DNA of 64,000 nucleotides from Blastococcus sp. CPCC 205250 (GTDB lineage Bacteria > Actinomycetota > Actinomycetes > Mycobacteriales > Geodermatophilaceae): positions 62,001 through 126,000 of the forward strand of contig NZ_JABGCG010000010.1 in the NCBI RefSeq assembly GCF_019799925.1, read 5' to 3'. The position numbers and the translations under genes were made by a program. The notes beneath the pieces are model-generated. The model did no database searches. It was not told the origin of the DNA and was given only the letters and a program-made list of their open reading frames with translations. Positions 35,304 to 45,197 of this stretch are shown here, piece after piece (the stretch's first letter is position 1; each line of letters starts with the position of its first letter).

Positions 35304-36232
35304 GCACCACCCTGGACGATCCAGCCGCCCCCGGCGCGCCGGCTCCCCGCACCCGCGGGGGTCGGCGCGTCGGCGCGCGCCGTGCCCGCCTGCTCAGCGC
35401 GCTCGGCACGCTGCCGTTCTTCGTCTACGTCGCGGTCTTCCTCCTGCTGCCCCTGGGCGTGCTCGCCGTCGAGGCCTTCCGGGTCACCGACCCGGTCACC
35501 TTCGACGACGGCTGGTCGACCGACAACATCGGCCGCATCACCGAGGGCGCCTACGGGCGGGCCTACCTGGGCAGCCTGCAGCTGTCGGCGGTGACCGCCG
35601 TGCTCGGGGCCGTCCTCGGCCTCGCGCTGTCGGTCGCCCTGCTGCGGTCCCGCCGCGGGCGGCTGCTGCGCCGCCTGGTGCTGACCGCCTCCGGCGTGCT
35701 GGCCAACTTCGGCGGCGTCCCGCTGGCGTTCGCCTTCCTGGCCACCATCGGTACGGCCGGCGTCGTCACCTCGCTGCTCACCGAGACCCTCGGTCTCGAG
35801 GGCTTCTCGCTCTACTCGATGACCGGCCTGGGCCTGGTCTACCTGTACTTCCTCATCCCGCTCATGGTCCTCACCATCACGCCGGCCCTGGAGGCGCTGC
35901 GCCCGCAGTGGCGCGAGGCGGCCGACAACCTGGGCGCCAGCAGCTGGCAGTACTGGCGGTACGTCGGCGGCCCCGTCCTCGCCCCCCCGGTCCTCGGCGC
36001 GACGATGCTGCTGTTCGCCTCGGCGTTCGCCGCCTACGCCACCGCCAAGGCGCTGGTGGGCAGCAGCGTCCCGCTGGTCACCCTGCAGATCGCCGACTCG
36101 CTGTCGAGCAACGTGGTGGTCGGCGCGGAGAACCTCGGCAAGGCGCTGGCCCTGGGCATGGTCGTGCTCGTCGGGATCGTCATGGTCTTCTACGCGTGGG
36201 TCCAGCGGCGCGCCCAGCGGTGGCTGGCATGA
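35300..36232 (+). CDS. ABC transporter permease, first subunit, probable CTG start
   Basis: A 310-residue inner-membrane permease with about six helices. The first is FFVYVAVFLLLPLGVLAVEAF, and the coupling loop EALRPQWREAADNLGASSWQYWRYV is typical of PotB-like proteins. The reading frame has no ATG, GTG or TTG between the upstream stop and the end of the first helix. The codon at 35300 is CTG; it overlaps the binding-protein stop as CTGA, and GAGGAGA sits about 9 bases upstream. CTG is therefore the likely start (LSTTLDDPAAPG). The next in-frame GTG (35458) would remove most of helix 1. It pairs with the next permease to form the channel. Confidence 0.85.
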   Translation: MSTTLDDPAAPGAPAPRTRGGRRVGARRARLLSALGTLPFFVYVAVFLLLPLGVLAVEAFRVTDPVTFDDGWSTDNIGRITEGAYGRAYLGSLQLSAVTAVLGAVLGLALSVALLRSRRGRLLRRLVLTASGVLANFGGVPLAFAFLATIGTAGVVTSLLTETLGLEGFSLYSMTGLGLVYLYFLIPLMVLTITPALEALRPQWREAADNLGASSWQYWRYVGGPVLAPPVLGATMLLFASAFAAYATAKALVGSSVPLVTLQIADSLSSNVVVGAENLGKALALGMVVLVGIVMVFYAWVQRRAQRWLA

Positions 36233-36257
36233 CGGTCGCAGGCAGGACGGTGGCGAC

Positions 36258-37138
36258 GTGACGGCCCTGGCGACCGGGGTCACCGGTGCCGGCAGCGTCG
36301 CGCCGGAGACGCCGGTCCGGCGGGGCCGCCGCGGCGCCGGCTGGTGGCGCTGGGTCGTGTTCGCCCTGCTCGGCGTCTACTTCCTGGTGCCCCTGGGTGC
36401 CTCGATCTGGTACACCGTCCGCGACCGGCGCGCGGGCGGCGTCACCCTCGAGCCCTACACCCGGATCCCGGGCGCGGAGGGCTTCGCCGAGGCCTTCAGC
36501 CGTTCGCTGCTGCTCGCGCTCCTGACCGTCGTCCTCGCGCTGGTGCTCGTGCTGCCGGTCGTGGTGCTGGTCGAGCTGCGGCTCCCGCGGCTGCGGACGG
36601 CGGTCGAGCTCATCACGCTGCTGCCCCTCGTGCTGCCGCCCATCGCGCTCGTGGTCGGCGTCCGCAGCGTGCTGGCGTGGGCGCCGGACTACTTCCTCGG
36701 CACCCCGCTGGCGGAGTTCATGTTCGCGCTCCAGGAGCCCGAGCTGCCGTGGATCCTGGTGCTCGTCTACGCCGTGCTGGCCATGCCGTTCGTCTACCGC
36801 GCGCTGGACGCCGGGGTGCGCGGTGCAGGGCTGCGCACCCTCACCGAAGCCGCCCGCAACCTCGGGGCCTCGTGGCCGCGGGTGATGCTGTGGGTCGTCC
36901 TGCCCGTGCTGCGCACCTCGGTGCTCAACGCGGCCTTCCTGACCGTGGCGCTCGTCCTGGGCGAGTTCACCGTCGCCAACATCCTGGGCTTCGAGACCTT
37001 CCCGACCTGGATCGTCAAGGCGGCGGGGGCCGAGCCGCAGTTGTCAGTCGCCGTCTCGGTGCTGTCGCTGCTGCTCACCTGGGCGCTGCTCCTGCTGATC
37101 TCCGCGCTGGACCGCCAGCGCCGTGGGGAGGACCCCGC

Positions 37139-37142
<4 letters not shown>
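36258..37142 (+). CDS. ABC transporter permease, second subunit
   Basis: A 294-residue PotC-like permease with about six membrane segments, such as WWRWVVFALLGVYFLVPLGASIW and LLLALLTVVLALVLVLPVVVLVEL. The ATPase-coupling loop reads AARNLGASWPRVMLWVVLPVL. GTG at 36258 lies 25 bases after the first permease. The stop overlaps the start of the ATPase gene (ATGA). The substrate follows that of the binding protein and is unknown. Confidence 0.88.
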
Positions 37143-38284
<1,142 letters not shown>

Positions 38285-38297
38285 CCGCCGTCCCCGG

Positions 38298-40457
38298 CTA
38301 CCCCGTCAGGTCGAACACCCGCACCGTCGCCGTCGCCAGGTCGGTGACGTAGGCGCGGGTCCCGTCGGGCGAGACGCCGACGCTGGTCGGCGACTCCCCG
38401 GCCGGCACGCTCGCCGTCACCGCGAGCGTGTCGGCGGTGACCACCGACATCGTCCCGCCGTCGACGTCGGCGGTGTAGAAGCGGCGGCCGTCCGGGGCCC
38501 AGGTGACGTCCTGCGGGCGCAGCCCGACCGGGCCGGAGGCGACGAGCTGCTCGCTCGCGGTGTCGACGACGTGGACGTCGCTGCTGTCGAACGCGACGAC
38601 GGCCACGCGGCTCCCGTCCGGGGAGACGGCGACGCTGTGCGGCGAGTCCCCTGCCGGCAGCGTCCCGAGGACCCGGCCGTCGTCGGTGAGGTCGAGCACG
38701 GACAGGACGTCGGACTCGTGGTTGGCCGTGTAGGCGCGCGTGCCGTCGTCGTTGAGCGCGATCCAGTGCGGGTTCGGCGGCACCTCGTAGGAGTCGACCT
38801 CGGTCGCCGTCGCGGTGTCGAGCACCTCGACGCGGCCCTCGTTGTGCAGGGGGATGTAGAGCAGGCGGCCGTCGGAGGAGACCGCGGGGGCGAACGGCCG
38901 GAGCCCGACCTCGACGGTGTCGGTCACCAGGTTGGTCGCGGTGTCGACGAAGACGACGGCGTTCTCGCTGTAGTCGGCGTTGTAGACGGTGATGTACGCG
39001 CGGTCCCCGGCCGGGGAGAAGGTGACGAACTGCGGCGGGCCGGCGTCGATCCCGATCGTCGCGTTGACCTCCAGCGAGGTCGTGTCGAGCACGGAGACGA
39101 CCCCCTCGTCTCGGTGCGCGACGTAGGCGTAGCGCCCGTTGGGTGCGACGGCCAGGTACCCAGGCGTCGGCGGGACGGGCACCGGCTCGCCGACCGCGGT
39201 CGGGACCGCGATGCTGGCTGCGAGGGCCGGTACCTGCTCGTCCTGGCGGTCGTCGGCGTCGGCGCCGGCGTCGGCGTCGGTCGACGCGGTGCTGCCGCCG
39301 GCCGCCGGGGGGCTCGCGTCGTCGTCGCCGTTCCGCGGCAGGAGCCAGACGGCGAGGAGCCCGGCGACGACCAGCAGCGCGGTGAGCGCCGCCGTCACCG
39401 CCGCCCGGGGCCCACGCCGGCGCCCGCGGCCGGGCCGGCCCGGCGGGACCCACGCGCCGGGCGGAGGGGGTCCTGACCCCGCAGGGGACGGGAGGGGGTC
39501 CACCGAGCGGTGCGTGCCGTCGCCGCTGACCAGCCCGATCTCGGTCGGCGGAGCGACCGGCGCAGGCTGCCCGACGACGGCCGGCGTCCGGGTGGTCTCC
39601 GGTGCCCGCGGTGCGACCGGCTCGATCCGGGCGGCCGGCGCGGCCGTCAGCGCGGCGAGAGCGGCGGCGACCAGCTCCCCGGGGGTGTCGAACCGGTCCT
39701 CCGGCCGCTTCGCCATCCCGCGTGCCACGACGTCGTCGAGGGCACGCGGCACCCCCGGGACCAGCTCGCTGGGCCGGGGCGGATCGGTGTACAGGTGCGC
39801 GTACAGCAGCGACGGCAGGTCGGTGCCCCGGAACGGGCGCTGCGCGGTGACCGACTCGGCCAGCACGCAGGCGAGGGAGTAGACGTCGACCCGGCCGTCC
39901 AGCGGCTGGTTGGTGAAGCGCTCCGGCGCCATGTAGTCCAGAGTCCCGACGGTCGCCCCGGTCATGGTCAGCGACGTGCTGGTGCTGCCCACCGACCGCG
40001 CGATCCCGAAGTCCACGACGTAGACGAAGTCGCTCGCGGTCACCAGCACGTTGCTGGGCTTGACGTCCCGGTGCACGAGCCCGTCGTCGTGCGCGGCCTG
40101 CAGCGCCTCGGCCACCTGGGCGAGCAGTGCCACGGCCCGCGCGGGGGGCAGCGGGCCGTCCTCGAGCAGCTTGCCGAGGTCGCGTCCGTCGACGAGCCGC
40201 ATGTCGATGTAGAGCCGGCCGTCGATCTCGCCGTAGTCGTGGATGGGGATGACGTGCGGCTCGCGCAGTCGGGCGGCCACGTGGGACTCGCGGCGGAACC
40301 GGCTGGCGAACTCGCGGTCGCCGTTGAGCTGCTCGGGCAGCACCTTCAGGGCCACCCAGCGGTCCCGGCGGGTGTCGCGGGCCCGCCAGACCTCGCCCAT
40401 GCCCCCGACCCCGAGCAGGTCGACGAGTTCGTACGGGCCGAACGGGCGCGGGGTCAT
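38298..40457 (-). CDS. serine/threonine protein kinase with extracytoplasmic YVTN beta-propeller
   Basis: A 719-residue transmembrane receptor kinase. The kinase domain (about 8-265) has the Gly loop GVGGMGEVWRA, K38 (VALKVL), catalytic LVHRDVKPSNVL (D131) and VVDFGIARS (D149), so it should be active. A Pro-rich juxtamembrane segment (about 266-350) leads to one helix (RAAVTAALTALLVVAGLLAVWLLP, about 351-374). Outside, after an Asp/Ala linker, lies a seven-bladed propeller of YVTN repeats (for example SPDGTRAYVTDLATATVRVFDL). The layout matches mycobacterial PknD, whose sensor is also a propeller but of the NHL type. The ATG at 40457 has GGGAG upstream. It ends 13 bases from the converging importer operon. 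Confidence 0.9.
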   Translation of the reverse strand: MTPRPFGPYELVDLLGVGGMGEVWRARDTRRDRWVALKVLPEQLNGDREFASRFRRESHVAARLREPHVIPIHDYGEIDGRLYIDMRLVDGRDLGKLLEDGPLPPARAVALLAQVAEALQAAHDDGLVHRDVKPSNVLVTASDFVYVVDFGIARSVGSTSTSLTMTGATVGTLDYMAPERFTNQPLDGRVDVYSLACVLAESVTAQRPFRGTDLPSLLYAHLYTDPPRPSELVPGVPRALDDVVARGMAKRPEDRFDTPGELVAAALAALTAAPAARIEPVAPRAPETTRTPAVVGQPAPVAPPTEIGLVSGDGTHRSVDPLPSPAGSGPPPPGAWVPPGRPGRGRRRGPRAAVTAALTALLVVAGLLAVWLLPRNGDDDASPPAAGGSTASTDADAGADADDRQDEQVPALAASIAVPTAVGEPVPVPPTPGYLAVAPNGRYAYVAHRDEGVVSVLDTTSLEVNATIGIDAGPPQFVTFSPAGDRAYITVYNADYSENAVVFVDTATNLVTDTVEVGLRPFAPAVSSDGRLLYIPLHNEGRVEVLDTATATEVDSYEVPPNPHWIALNDDGTRAYTANHESDVLSVLDLTDDGRVLGTLPAGDSPHSVAVSPDGSRVAVVAFDSSDVHVVDTASEQLVASGPVGLRPQDVTWAPDGRRFYTADVDGGTMSVVTADTLAVTASVPAGESPTSVGVSPDGTRAYVTDLATATVRVFDLTG

Positions 40458-40571
40458 CGGGTCTCCCTCGGCGGCGCGGCACCGGACTGCGCCCGCGCCG
40501 CAGCGTAGGGCGCGACGCGCGCGCCGGGAAGGTCGCGCGGGCGGGTGGGAGCCGTGCGCCACGATGGCCCG

Positions 40572-41684
40572 GTGAGCGCACCGGACGGCACCGACCTCGA
40601 CCGCTCCGACCCGGCCGGCCGGGCCTGGGTCGACCGGGCGGTCGCCGCCGTGGAGGCCGACGCGCACCGCAGCGCCGACACCCACCTGCGGACCTACCCG
40701 CTGCCGCCGGAGTGGGGCGTCGACCTCTACCTGAAGGACGAGTCGACGCACCCCACCGGGAGCCTCAAGCACCGGCTCGCGCGCTCGCTGTTCCTGTACG
40801 GGCTGTGCTCGGGGCAGATCACCGAGGGGACGACGGTGGTCGAGGCCTCCAGCGGGTCGACCGCGGTCAGCGAGGCGTGGTTCGCCCGCATGCTGGGGCT
40901 GCCGTTCATCGCCGTCATGCCCGCCTCGACCAGCGCCGAGAAGGTCGCGCTCATCGAGTTCCACGGCGGCCGCTGCCACTTCGTGACCTCCGCCCCCGAC
41001 ATGTACGGGGAGGCCCGCCGGCTGGCGGCCGAGTGCGACGGGTACTACCTGGACCAGTTCACCCTCGCCGAGCGGGCCACCGACTGGCGGGGCAACAACA
41101 ACATCGCCGAGTCGGTCTTCGAGCAGATGGCGATGGAGCGGCACCCGGTGCCCGAGTGGGTCGTCGTCGGCGCCGGGACCGGCGGCACCAGCGCGACCAT
41201 CGGCCGCTACCTGCGCTACCGCCGGTTCCCCACCCGGCTGGCCGTCGTCGACCCGGAGAACTCGGCGTTCCTCCCCGGCTGGGCGGCCGGGCGGACGGAC
41301 TGGACGACGGGGAGGTCCTCGCGCATCGAGGGCATCGGCCGGCCACGCGTGGAGCCCTCGTTCGTCCCCACCATCGTCGACCGGATGATCCACGTGCCCG
41401 ACGCGGCGTCCCTCGCGGCGATGCGGCACCTGGCGACGGCGACCGGCCGGCGGGCCGGGGGCTCGACCGGGACCAACCTCTGGGGCGCGTTCGGACTGGT
41501 CGCGGAGATGCTCCGGACCGGCCGGCAGGGCAGCGTGGTCACCCTGCTGTGCGACGGCGGGGAGCGCTACGCGCACACCTACTACTCCGACGAGTGGGTC
41601 GCCGCCCAGGGGCTGGACCTCGCCGCGCCGGCCGCGGTGCTGCGCCGGTTCGCGGAGACGGGGGAGTGGCTGCCCGCCGGGTGA
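40572..41684 (+). CDS. PLP-dependent cysteine synthase family protein, possible cysteine desulfhydrase
   Basis: A 370-residue fold-type II PLP enzyme. The Schiff-base Lys lies in HPTGSLKHRLARSL, the substrate loop is VEASSGSTAVSEAW and the phosphate cup is GAGTGGTSATIG. The variant DESTHPTGSLKHR replaces the usual cysteine synthase motif and matches, as far as I recall, the mycobacterial Rv3684/Cds1 group, for which cysteine desulfhydrase (H2S-forming) activity has been described. A synthase role is the alternative. GTG at 40572 was chosen; CACGAT lies 6 bases upstream, close to a leaderless -10. It is a single-gene unit, divergent from the kinase across 114 bases. Confidence 0.8.
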   Translation: MSAPDGTDLDRSDPAGRAWVDRAVAAVEADAHRSADTHLRTYPLPPEWGVDLYLKDESTHPTGSLKHRLARSLFLYGLCSGQITEGTTVVEASSGSTAVSEAWFARMLGLPFIAVMPASTSAEKVALIEFHGGRCHFVTSAPDMYGEARRLAAECDGYYLDQFTLAERATDWRGNNNIAESVFEQMAMERHPVPEWVVVGAGTGGTSATIGRYLRYRRFPTRLAVVDPENSAFLPGWAAGRTDWTTGRSSRIEGIGRPRVEPSFVPTIVDRMIHVPDAASLAAMRHLATATGRRAGGSTGTNLWGAFGLVAEMLRTGRQGSVVTLLCDGGERYAHTYYSDEWVAAQGLDLAAPAAVLRRFAETGEWLPAG

Positions 41685-41718
41685 CGGGGCTCACCGGCCT
41701 CCGCCGTCCCGGCCGTCT

Positions 41719-41732
41719 TTACCTGGAAGTAA
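41719..41732 (+). promoter_or_regulatory. inverted repeat upstream of etfB
   Basis: TTACC-TGGA-AGTAA is an inverted repeat (TTAC/GTAA) 69 bases before the etfB ATG, in the expected promoter zone. Its half-sites resemble those found upstream of ccr, though spaced differently. It could be a TetR-family operator for acyl-CoA metabolism; this is inference. Confidence 0.3.
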
Positions 41733-41801
41733 CCTCGATGATCGGAGCCAGGCGGGCCGTCGGGCTCGCGTCCCTGACCGATCGCGGAGGTATGTCTGGC
41801 G

Positions 41802-42581
41802 ATGAACATCGTCGTTCTGGTCAAGCAGGTCCCGGACTCGGGAACGCAGCGTTCCCTGGACCCGTCGGACAACACCGTCGCCCGTGCCGGCGCGGACAAC
41901 GTCGTCAACGAGATCGACGAGTACGCCATCGAGGAGGCGCTGACCGTCAAGGAGGCGCAGGGCGGCGAGGTGACCGTGCTGACCGTGGGCCCGGCCAGCG
42001 CCACCGACGCGATCCGCAAGGCGCTGTCGATGGGCGCGGACAAGGCCGTGCACGTCGTCGACGACGCCATCCACGGCTCGTGCGCCATCCAGACCTCGGC
42101 GATCCTCGCCGCCGCGCTGCAGCAGATGGACTACGACCTCGTCCTCACCGGCGCCACCTCGACCGACGGCCAGGTGGCGGTCATGCCCGCCCTGCTGGCC
42201 GAGCGCCTCGGGCTGCCGCAGCTGTCGGGCGCGCAGAAGCTCAGCGTCGAGGGCTCCACGGTGAAGGTGAACCGGCAGACCGACGGCGGCTACTGGGCCC
42301 TGGAGGCCCCGCTGCCGGCGATCGTGTCCACCTGGGACACCATCAACGAGCCGCGCTACCCGTCCTTCAAGGGCATCATGGCCGCGAAGAAGAAGCCGGT
42401 CGAGACCAAGTCCCTGGCCGACCTGGGCATCGACCCGTCGACCGTGGGTCTGGGCAGCGCCACCACCTCGGTCGTGGACTTCGCCGGCCGCCCGCCGAAG
42501 GGCGAGGGCGTCAAGGTGACCGACGAGGGCGACGGCGCGCAGAAGTTCGTCGACTACCTCGCCAGCCAGAAGATCGTCTGA
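41802..42581 (+). CDS. etfB: electron transfer flavoprotein, beta subunit
   Basis: The AMP-binding small subunit of ETF, which carries electrons from acyl-CoA dehydrogenases to the respiratory chain. The 259-residue protein begins MNIVVLVKQVPDSG and contains NEIDEYAIEEAL, VLTGATSTDGQVAVMPALLAE and the DGGYWALEAPLPAIVSTWDTINEPRYPS segment, all characteristic. GGAGG lies 12 bases before the ATG. etfA follows after 34 bases and forms the heterodimer. A possible operator lies upstream. Confidence 0.95.
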   Translation: MNIVVLVKQVPDSGTQRSLDPSDNTVARAGADNVVNEIDEYAIEEALTVKEAQGGEVTVLTVGPASATDAIRKALSMGADKAVHVVDDAIHGSCAIQTSAILAAALQQMDYDLVLTGATSTDGQVAVMPALLAERLGLPQLSGAQKLSVEGSTVKVNRQTDGGYWALEAPLPAIVSTWDTINEPRYPSFKGIMAAKKKPVETKSLADLGIDPSTVGLGSATTSVVDFAGRPPKGEGVKVTDEGDGAQKFVDYLASQKIV

Positions 42582-42615
42582 CCCGGATCGACGCGGAAGA
42601 GGAGACGAAGCAGTC

Positions 42616-43581
42616 ATGGCAGAGGTCCTGGTCCTGGCCGAGCTCAACCCCACCGGCGACGGTGTGCGCAAGACGACGCTGGAGGCGCTGACCGCCGCCC
42701 GCGCGCTCGGCGAGGTGTCGGCGGTCGTCATCGGTGCCCCCGGTGTCGCCGCGGGTGTGCGTGACCGGCTCGCCGAGTACGGCGCGGCCACGGTCTACGT
42801 CGCCGAGAGCCCCGAGGTCGACGAGTTCCTCGTCGCCCCCAAGGCCGAGGTGCTGGCCCAGCTGGTGGGCGAGAAGTCGCCCGCGGCCGTGGTCATCCCC
42901 TCCTCGCCCGAGGGCAGGGAGGTCGCCGCCCGCGTCGCGCTCAAGACGGGCAGTGGCTTCCTCACCGACGTCACCGAGATCACCCCCGACGGCACGGCGA
43001 CGCAGCTGGCCTTCGCCGGCCAGGTCATCGTGCACTCCAAGGTGAACGTCGGGACGCCGATCTACACGCTGCGCGGCAACTCCGTGGCCCCCGAGCCGGC
43101 TCCGGCCGCGGGCACCGAGCAGCAGGTCGCCGTCCAGATCTCCGACGCGGCCAAGCAGACCCGCGTGGTGGACCGCGTCGTCGAGCAGAAGTCCTCGCGC
43201 CCGGAGCTCACCGAGGCGGCGATCGTCGTCTCCGGTGGTCGCGGTGTCGCCTCGGCGGAGAACTTCTCCGTCATCGAGGGCCTGGCCGACTCCCTCGGTG
43301 CGGCCGTCGGCGCCTCGCGTGCCGCGGTGGACTCCGGCTTCTACCCGCACAGCTTCCAGGTCGGGCAGACCGGCAAGACGGTGTCGCCGCAGCTGTACGT
43401 CGCGGTCGGCATCTCCGGCGCCATCCAGCACCGCGCCGGCATGCAGACCTCGAAGACCATCGTGGCCATCAACAAGGACCCCGAGGCCCCGATCTTCGAG
43501 CTCGCCGACTTCGGCGTGGTCGGCGACCTGAACGTCGTCGTGCCGCAGGCCACCGAGCAGATCACCGCCCGCAAGGGCTGA
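42616..43581 (+). CDS. etfA: electron transfer flavoprotein, alpha subunit
   Basis: The FAD-binding large subunit of ETF, 321 residues. The C-terminal FAD domain has SGGRGVASAENF, GASRAAVDSGFYPHSFQVGQTGKTVSPQLYVA and the closing HRAGMQTSKTIVAINKDPEAPIFELADFGVVGD. ATG at 42616 has GAGGAGA upstream. Transcription appears to stop at the perfect 20-bp hairpin that follows. Confidence 0.95.
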   Translation: MAEVLVLAELNPTGDGVRKTTLEALTAARALGEVSAVVIGAPGVAAGVRDRLAEYGAATVYVAESPEVDEFLVAPKAEVLAQLVGEKSPAAVVIPSSPEGREVAARVALKTGSGFLTDVTEITPDGTATQLAFAGQVIVHSKVNVGTPIYTLRGNSVAPEPAPAAGTEQQVAVQISDAAKQTRVVDRVVEQKSSRPELTEAAIVVSGGRGVASAENFSVIEGLADSLGAAVGASRAAVDSGFYPHSFQVGQTGKTVSPQLYVAVGISGAIQHRAGMQTSKTIVAINKDPEAPIFELADFGVVGDLNVVVPQATEQITARKG

Positions 43582-43648
43582 GAGCCCGCTGCCCCCGCGC
43601 CGCGCCCCGCGCGACGCGGGACCCGGCAGCAGGGCCGTTCCAGCACGT

Positions 43649-43690
43649 CGCCGGCGCCGGTCCCCTCCTCGGAGGGGACCGGCGCCGGCG
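43649..43690 (+). terminator. 20-bp perfect hairpin after etfA
   Basis: CGCCGGCGCCGGTCCCCTCC (43649-43668) and its exact complement (43671-43690) with only TC between them. It lies 68 bases past etfA and 39 bases before the MFS gene. It is extremely stable and has no T tract. It most likely ends the etfBA transcript. Confidence 0.7.
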
Positions 43691-43728
43691 CGTGTGCGGG
43701 GCCGGGAAGCAGGAGGAGGACCAGGGGG

Positions 43729-45159
43729 TTGTCCGCAGACGTGGGCGAGGGCGTGTTCGGGCGGCAGTACGGCACGCGGACGGCCGGGCTGCTCATGCTC
43801 GTCACCTTCGTGGCCTTCGAGGCCATGGCCGTGGGGACGGCGATGCCGACCGCGGTCGCCGAGCTGGACGGGCTGGCCTGGTACGGCTGGCCCTTCTCGG
43901 CCTACCTCGTCTCCTCGGTCGTCGGGATGGTCCTCGGTGGCGACGTCGGCGACCGGCGGGGGCCGCGGACGGCGCTGCTGGCCGGGGTCGTCGTCTTCGC
44001 CGCGGGTCTGCTGATCGCCGGTCTCGCCGGGTCGATGGCGGCCCTGGTCGGCGGCCGGGTGGTCCAGGGCCTCGGGTCGGGGCTCATCGCCGTGTCGCTG
44101 TACGTCGTGGCCGGCCAGGCCTACCCGGCGTCCCTGCGCCCGGCGCTGTTCGGCGCCTTCTCCACCGCCTGGGTGCTGCCCGCGCTGATCGGCCCGGTGG
44201 TCTCCGGCCTGGTCACCGAGCACGCCTCGTGGCGGCTGGTCTTCCTCGGCCTGCTCCCGCTGGTGCTGCTCGGCCTGCTGCTCATGCTGCCCGCGCTGCG
44301 GGTGCTGCCGGTCCCCGACGGCACCGCCGTCCCCGACCCGGCCCGGCGGTGGTGGGCCGGCCTCGCGGGGCTGGGCATCGCCGCGATGCAGTACGCCGGC
44401 CAGCGCCTGGACGCGCTCGCCGTGGTGCTCGCCCTCGGCGGTCTGGCCGCGCTGGTGCTGGGGCTGCGCCCCCTGCTGCCGGCGGGCACGGTGCGGGCCG
44501 GCCGGGGCCTGCCCACGGTCATCGCCTCGCGCGGCCTGCTGGCCGGGGCGTTCTTCGGGGTCGACGCACTGCTGCCGCTGACGCTCACCCACCTGCACGG
44601 CTACTCGCCGGCCGCCGCCGGGGTCCCGCTGACCGCGGGCTCCCTCGGCTGGGCGCTGGCCTCCTACCTGCAGGGCCGCTCCCCGGGTGCGTCCCGGGTG
44701 CGGCTGCTGCGGGCCGGGTTCGTGCTGCTGGCCGCGGGCGTGGCGGGCACCGCCCTGGTCACCGTGCCCGGCGTCGGCGGCTGGCCGGCCTACCTGACGT
44801 GGGCGGTGGCCGGGCTCGGCATGGGCCTGGGCATGCCCAGCGTCGGCGTCCTGCTCTTCGAGCACTCGCCGGAGCACCGGCGGGGCACGGACTCCGCCGC
44901 CCTGCAGATCTCCGACGTCACGGCGTCGGCGCTGAGCGTGGGCGTGGTCGGCGTCCTGGTCGGCGCGGCCACGGAGGGCTCCCTGCCGCTGGCGGGAGCC
45001 GTGGCCGCCGCCGTGGCGCTCCTGACGGTGATGGCGGCCACCGGTGCGCTGGTCGCCCCGCGCGCGGGTGCGACGACGGCTGGTCGGGCGGCTCCGGTGC
45101 CCGCGACTACCCTGGGTCCGGCGGTCGAGCTCGCGAGATCGCGCGAGGACGGAGCATGA
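43729..45159 (+). CDS. MFS transporter, probable drug exporter
   Basis: A 476-residue polytopic protein with about 12-14 helices. The first loop carries the MFS motif GGDVGDRRGPRTALL, and helix 1 starts LLMLVTFVAFEAMAVGTAMPT, resembling DHA2-type exporters. TTG at 43729 is used because AGGAGGAGG lies 9 bases upstream; GTG at 43741 is the alternative. The cytoplasmic tail is Ala/Thr-rich. Its stop overlaps an ATG (ATGA, 45156-45159) that opens a 13-codon frame leading into iscS. The substrate is unknown. Confidence 0.82.
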   Translation: MSADVGEGVFGRQYGTRTAGLLMLVTFVAFEAMAVGTAMPTAVAELDGLAWYGWPFSAYLVSSVVGMVLGGDVGDRRGPRTALLAGVVVFAAGLLIAGLAGSMAALVGGRVVQGLGSGLIAVSLYVVAGQAYPASLRPALFGAFSTAWVLPALIGPVVSGLVTEHASWRLVFLGLLPLVLLGLLLMLPALRVLPVPDGTAVPDPARRWWAGLAGLGIAAMQYAGQRLDALAVVLALGGLAALVLGLRPLLPAGTVRAGRGLPTVIASRGLLAGAFFGVDALLPLTLTHLHGYSPAAAGVPLTAGSLGWALASYLQGRSPGASRVRLLRAGFVLLAAGVAGTALVTVPGVGGWPAYLTWAVAGLGMGLGMPSVGVLLFEHSPEHRRGTDSAALQISDVTASALSVGVVGVLVGAATEGSLPLAGAVAAAVALLTVMAATGALVAPRAGATTAGRAAPVPATTLGPAVELARSREDGA

Positions 45160-45197
45160 CGGTCAGACCGACGAGGGGCAGCGAGGGGGGTACGTGA
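45156..45197 (+). CDS. possible 13-residue linker peptide between MFS gene and cysteine desulfurase
   Basis: ATG at 45156 overlaps the MFS stop (ATGA) and opens MTVRPTRGSEGGT. Its TGA overlaps the GTG of the desulfurase (GTGA, 45194-45197). A ribosome leaving the MFS gene could pass through this frame into iscS. There is no homologue that I know. It may be a real coupling device or chance, and is listed because the double overlap is exact. Confidence 0.3.
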   Translation: MTVRPTRGSEGGT

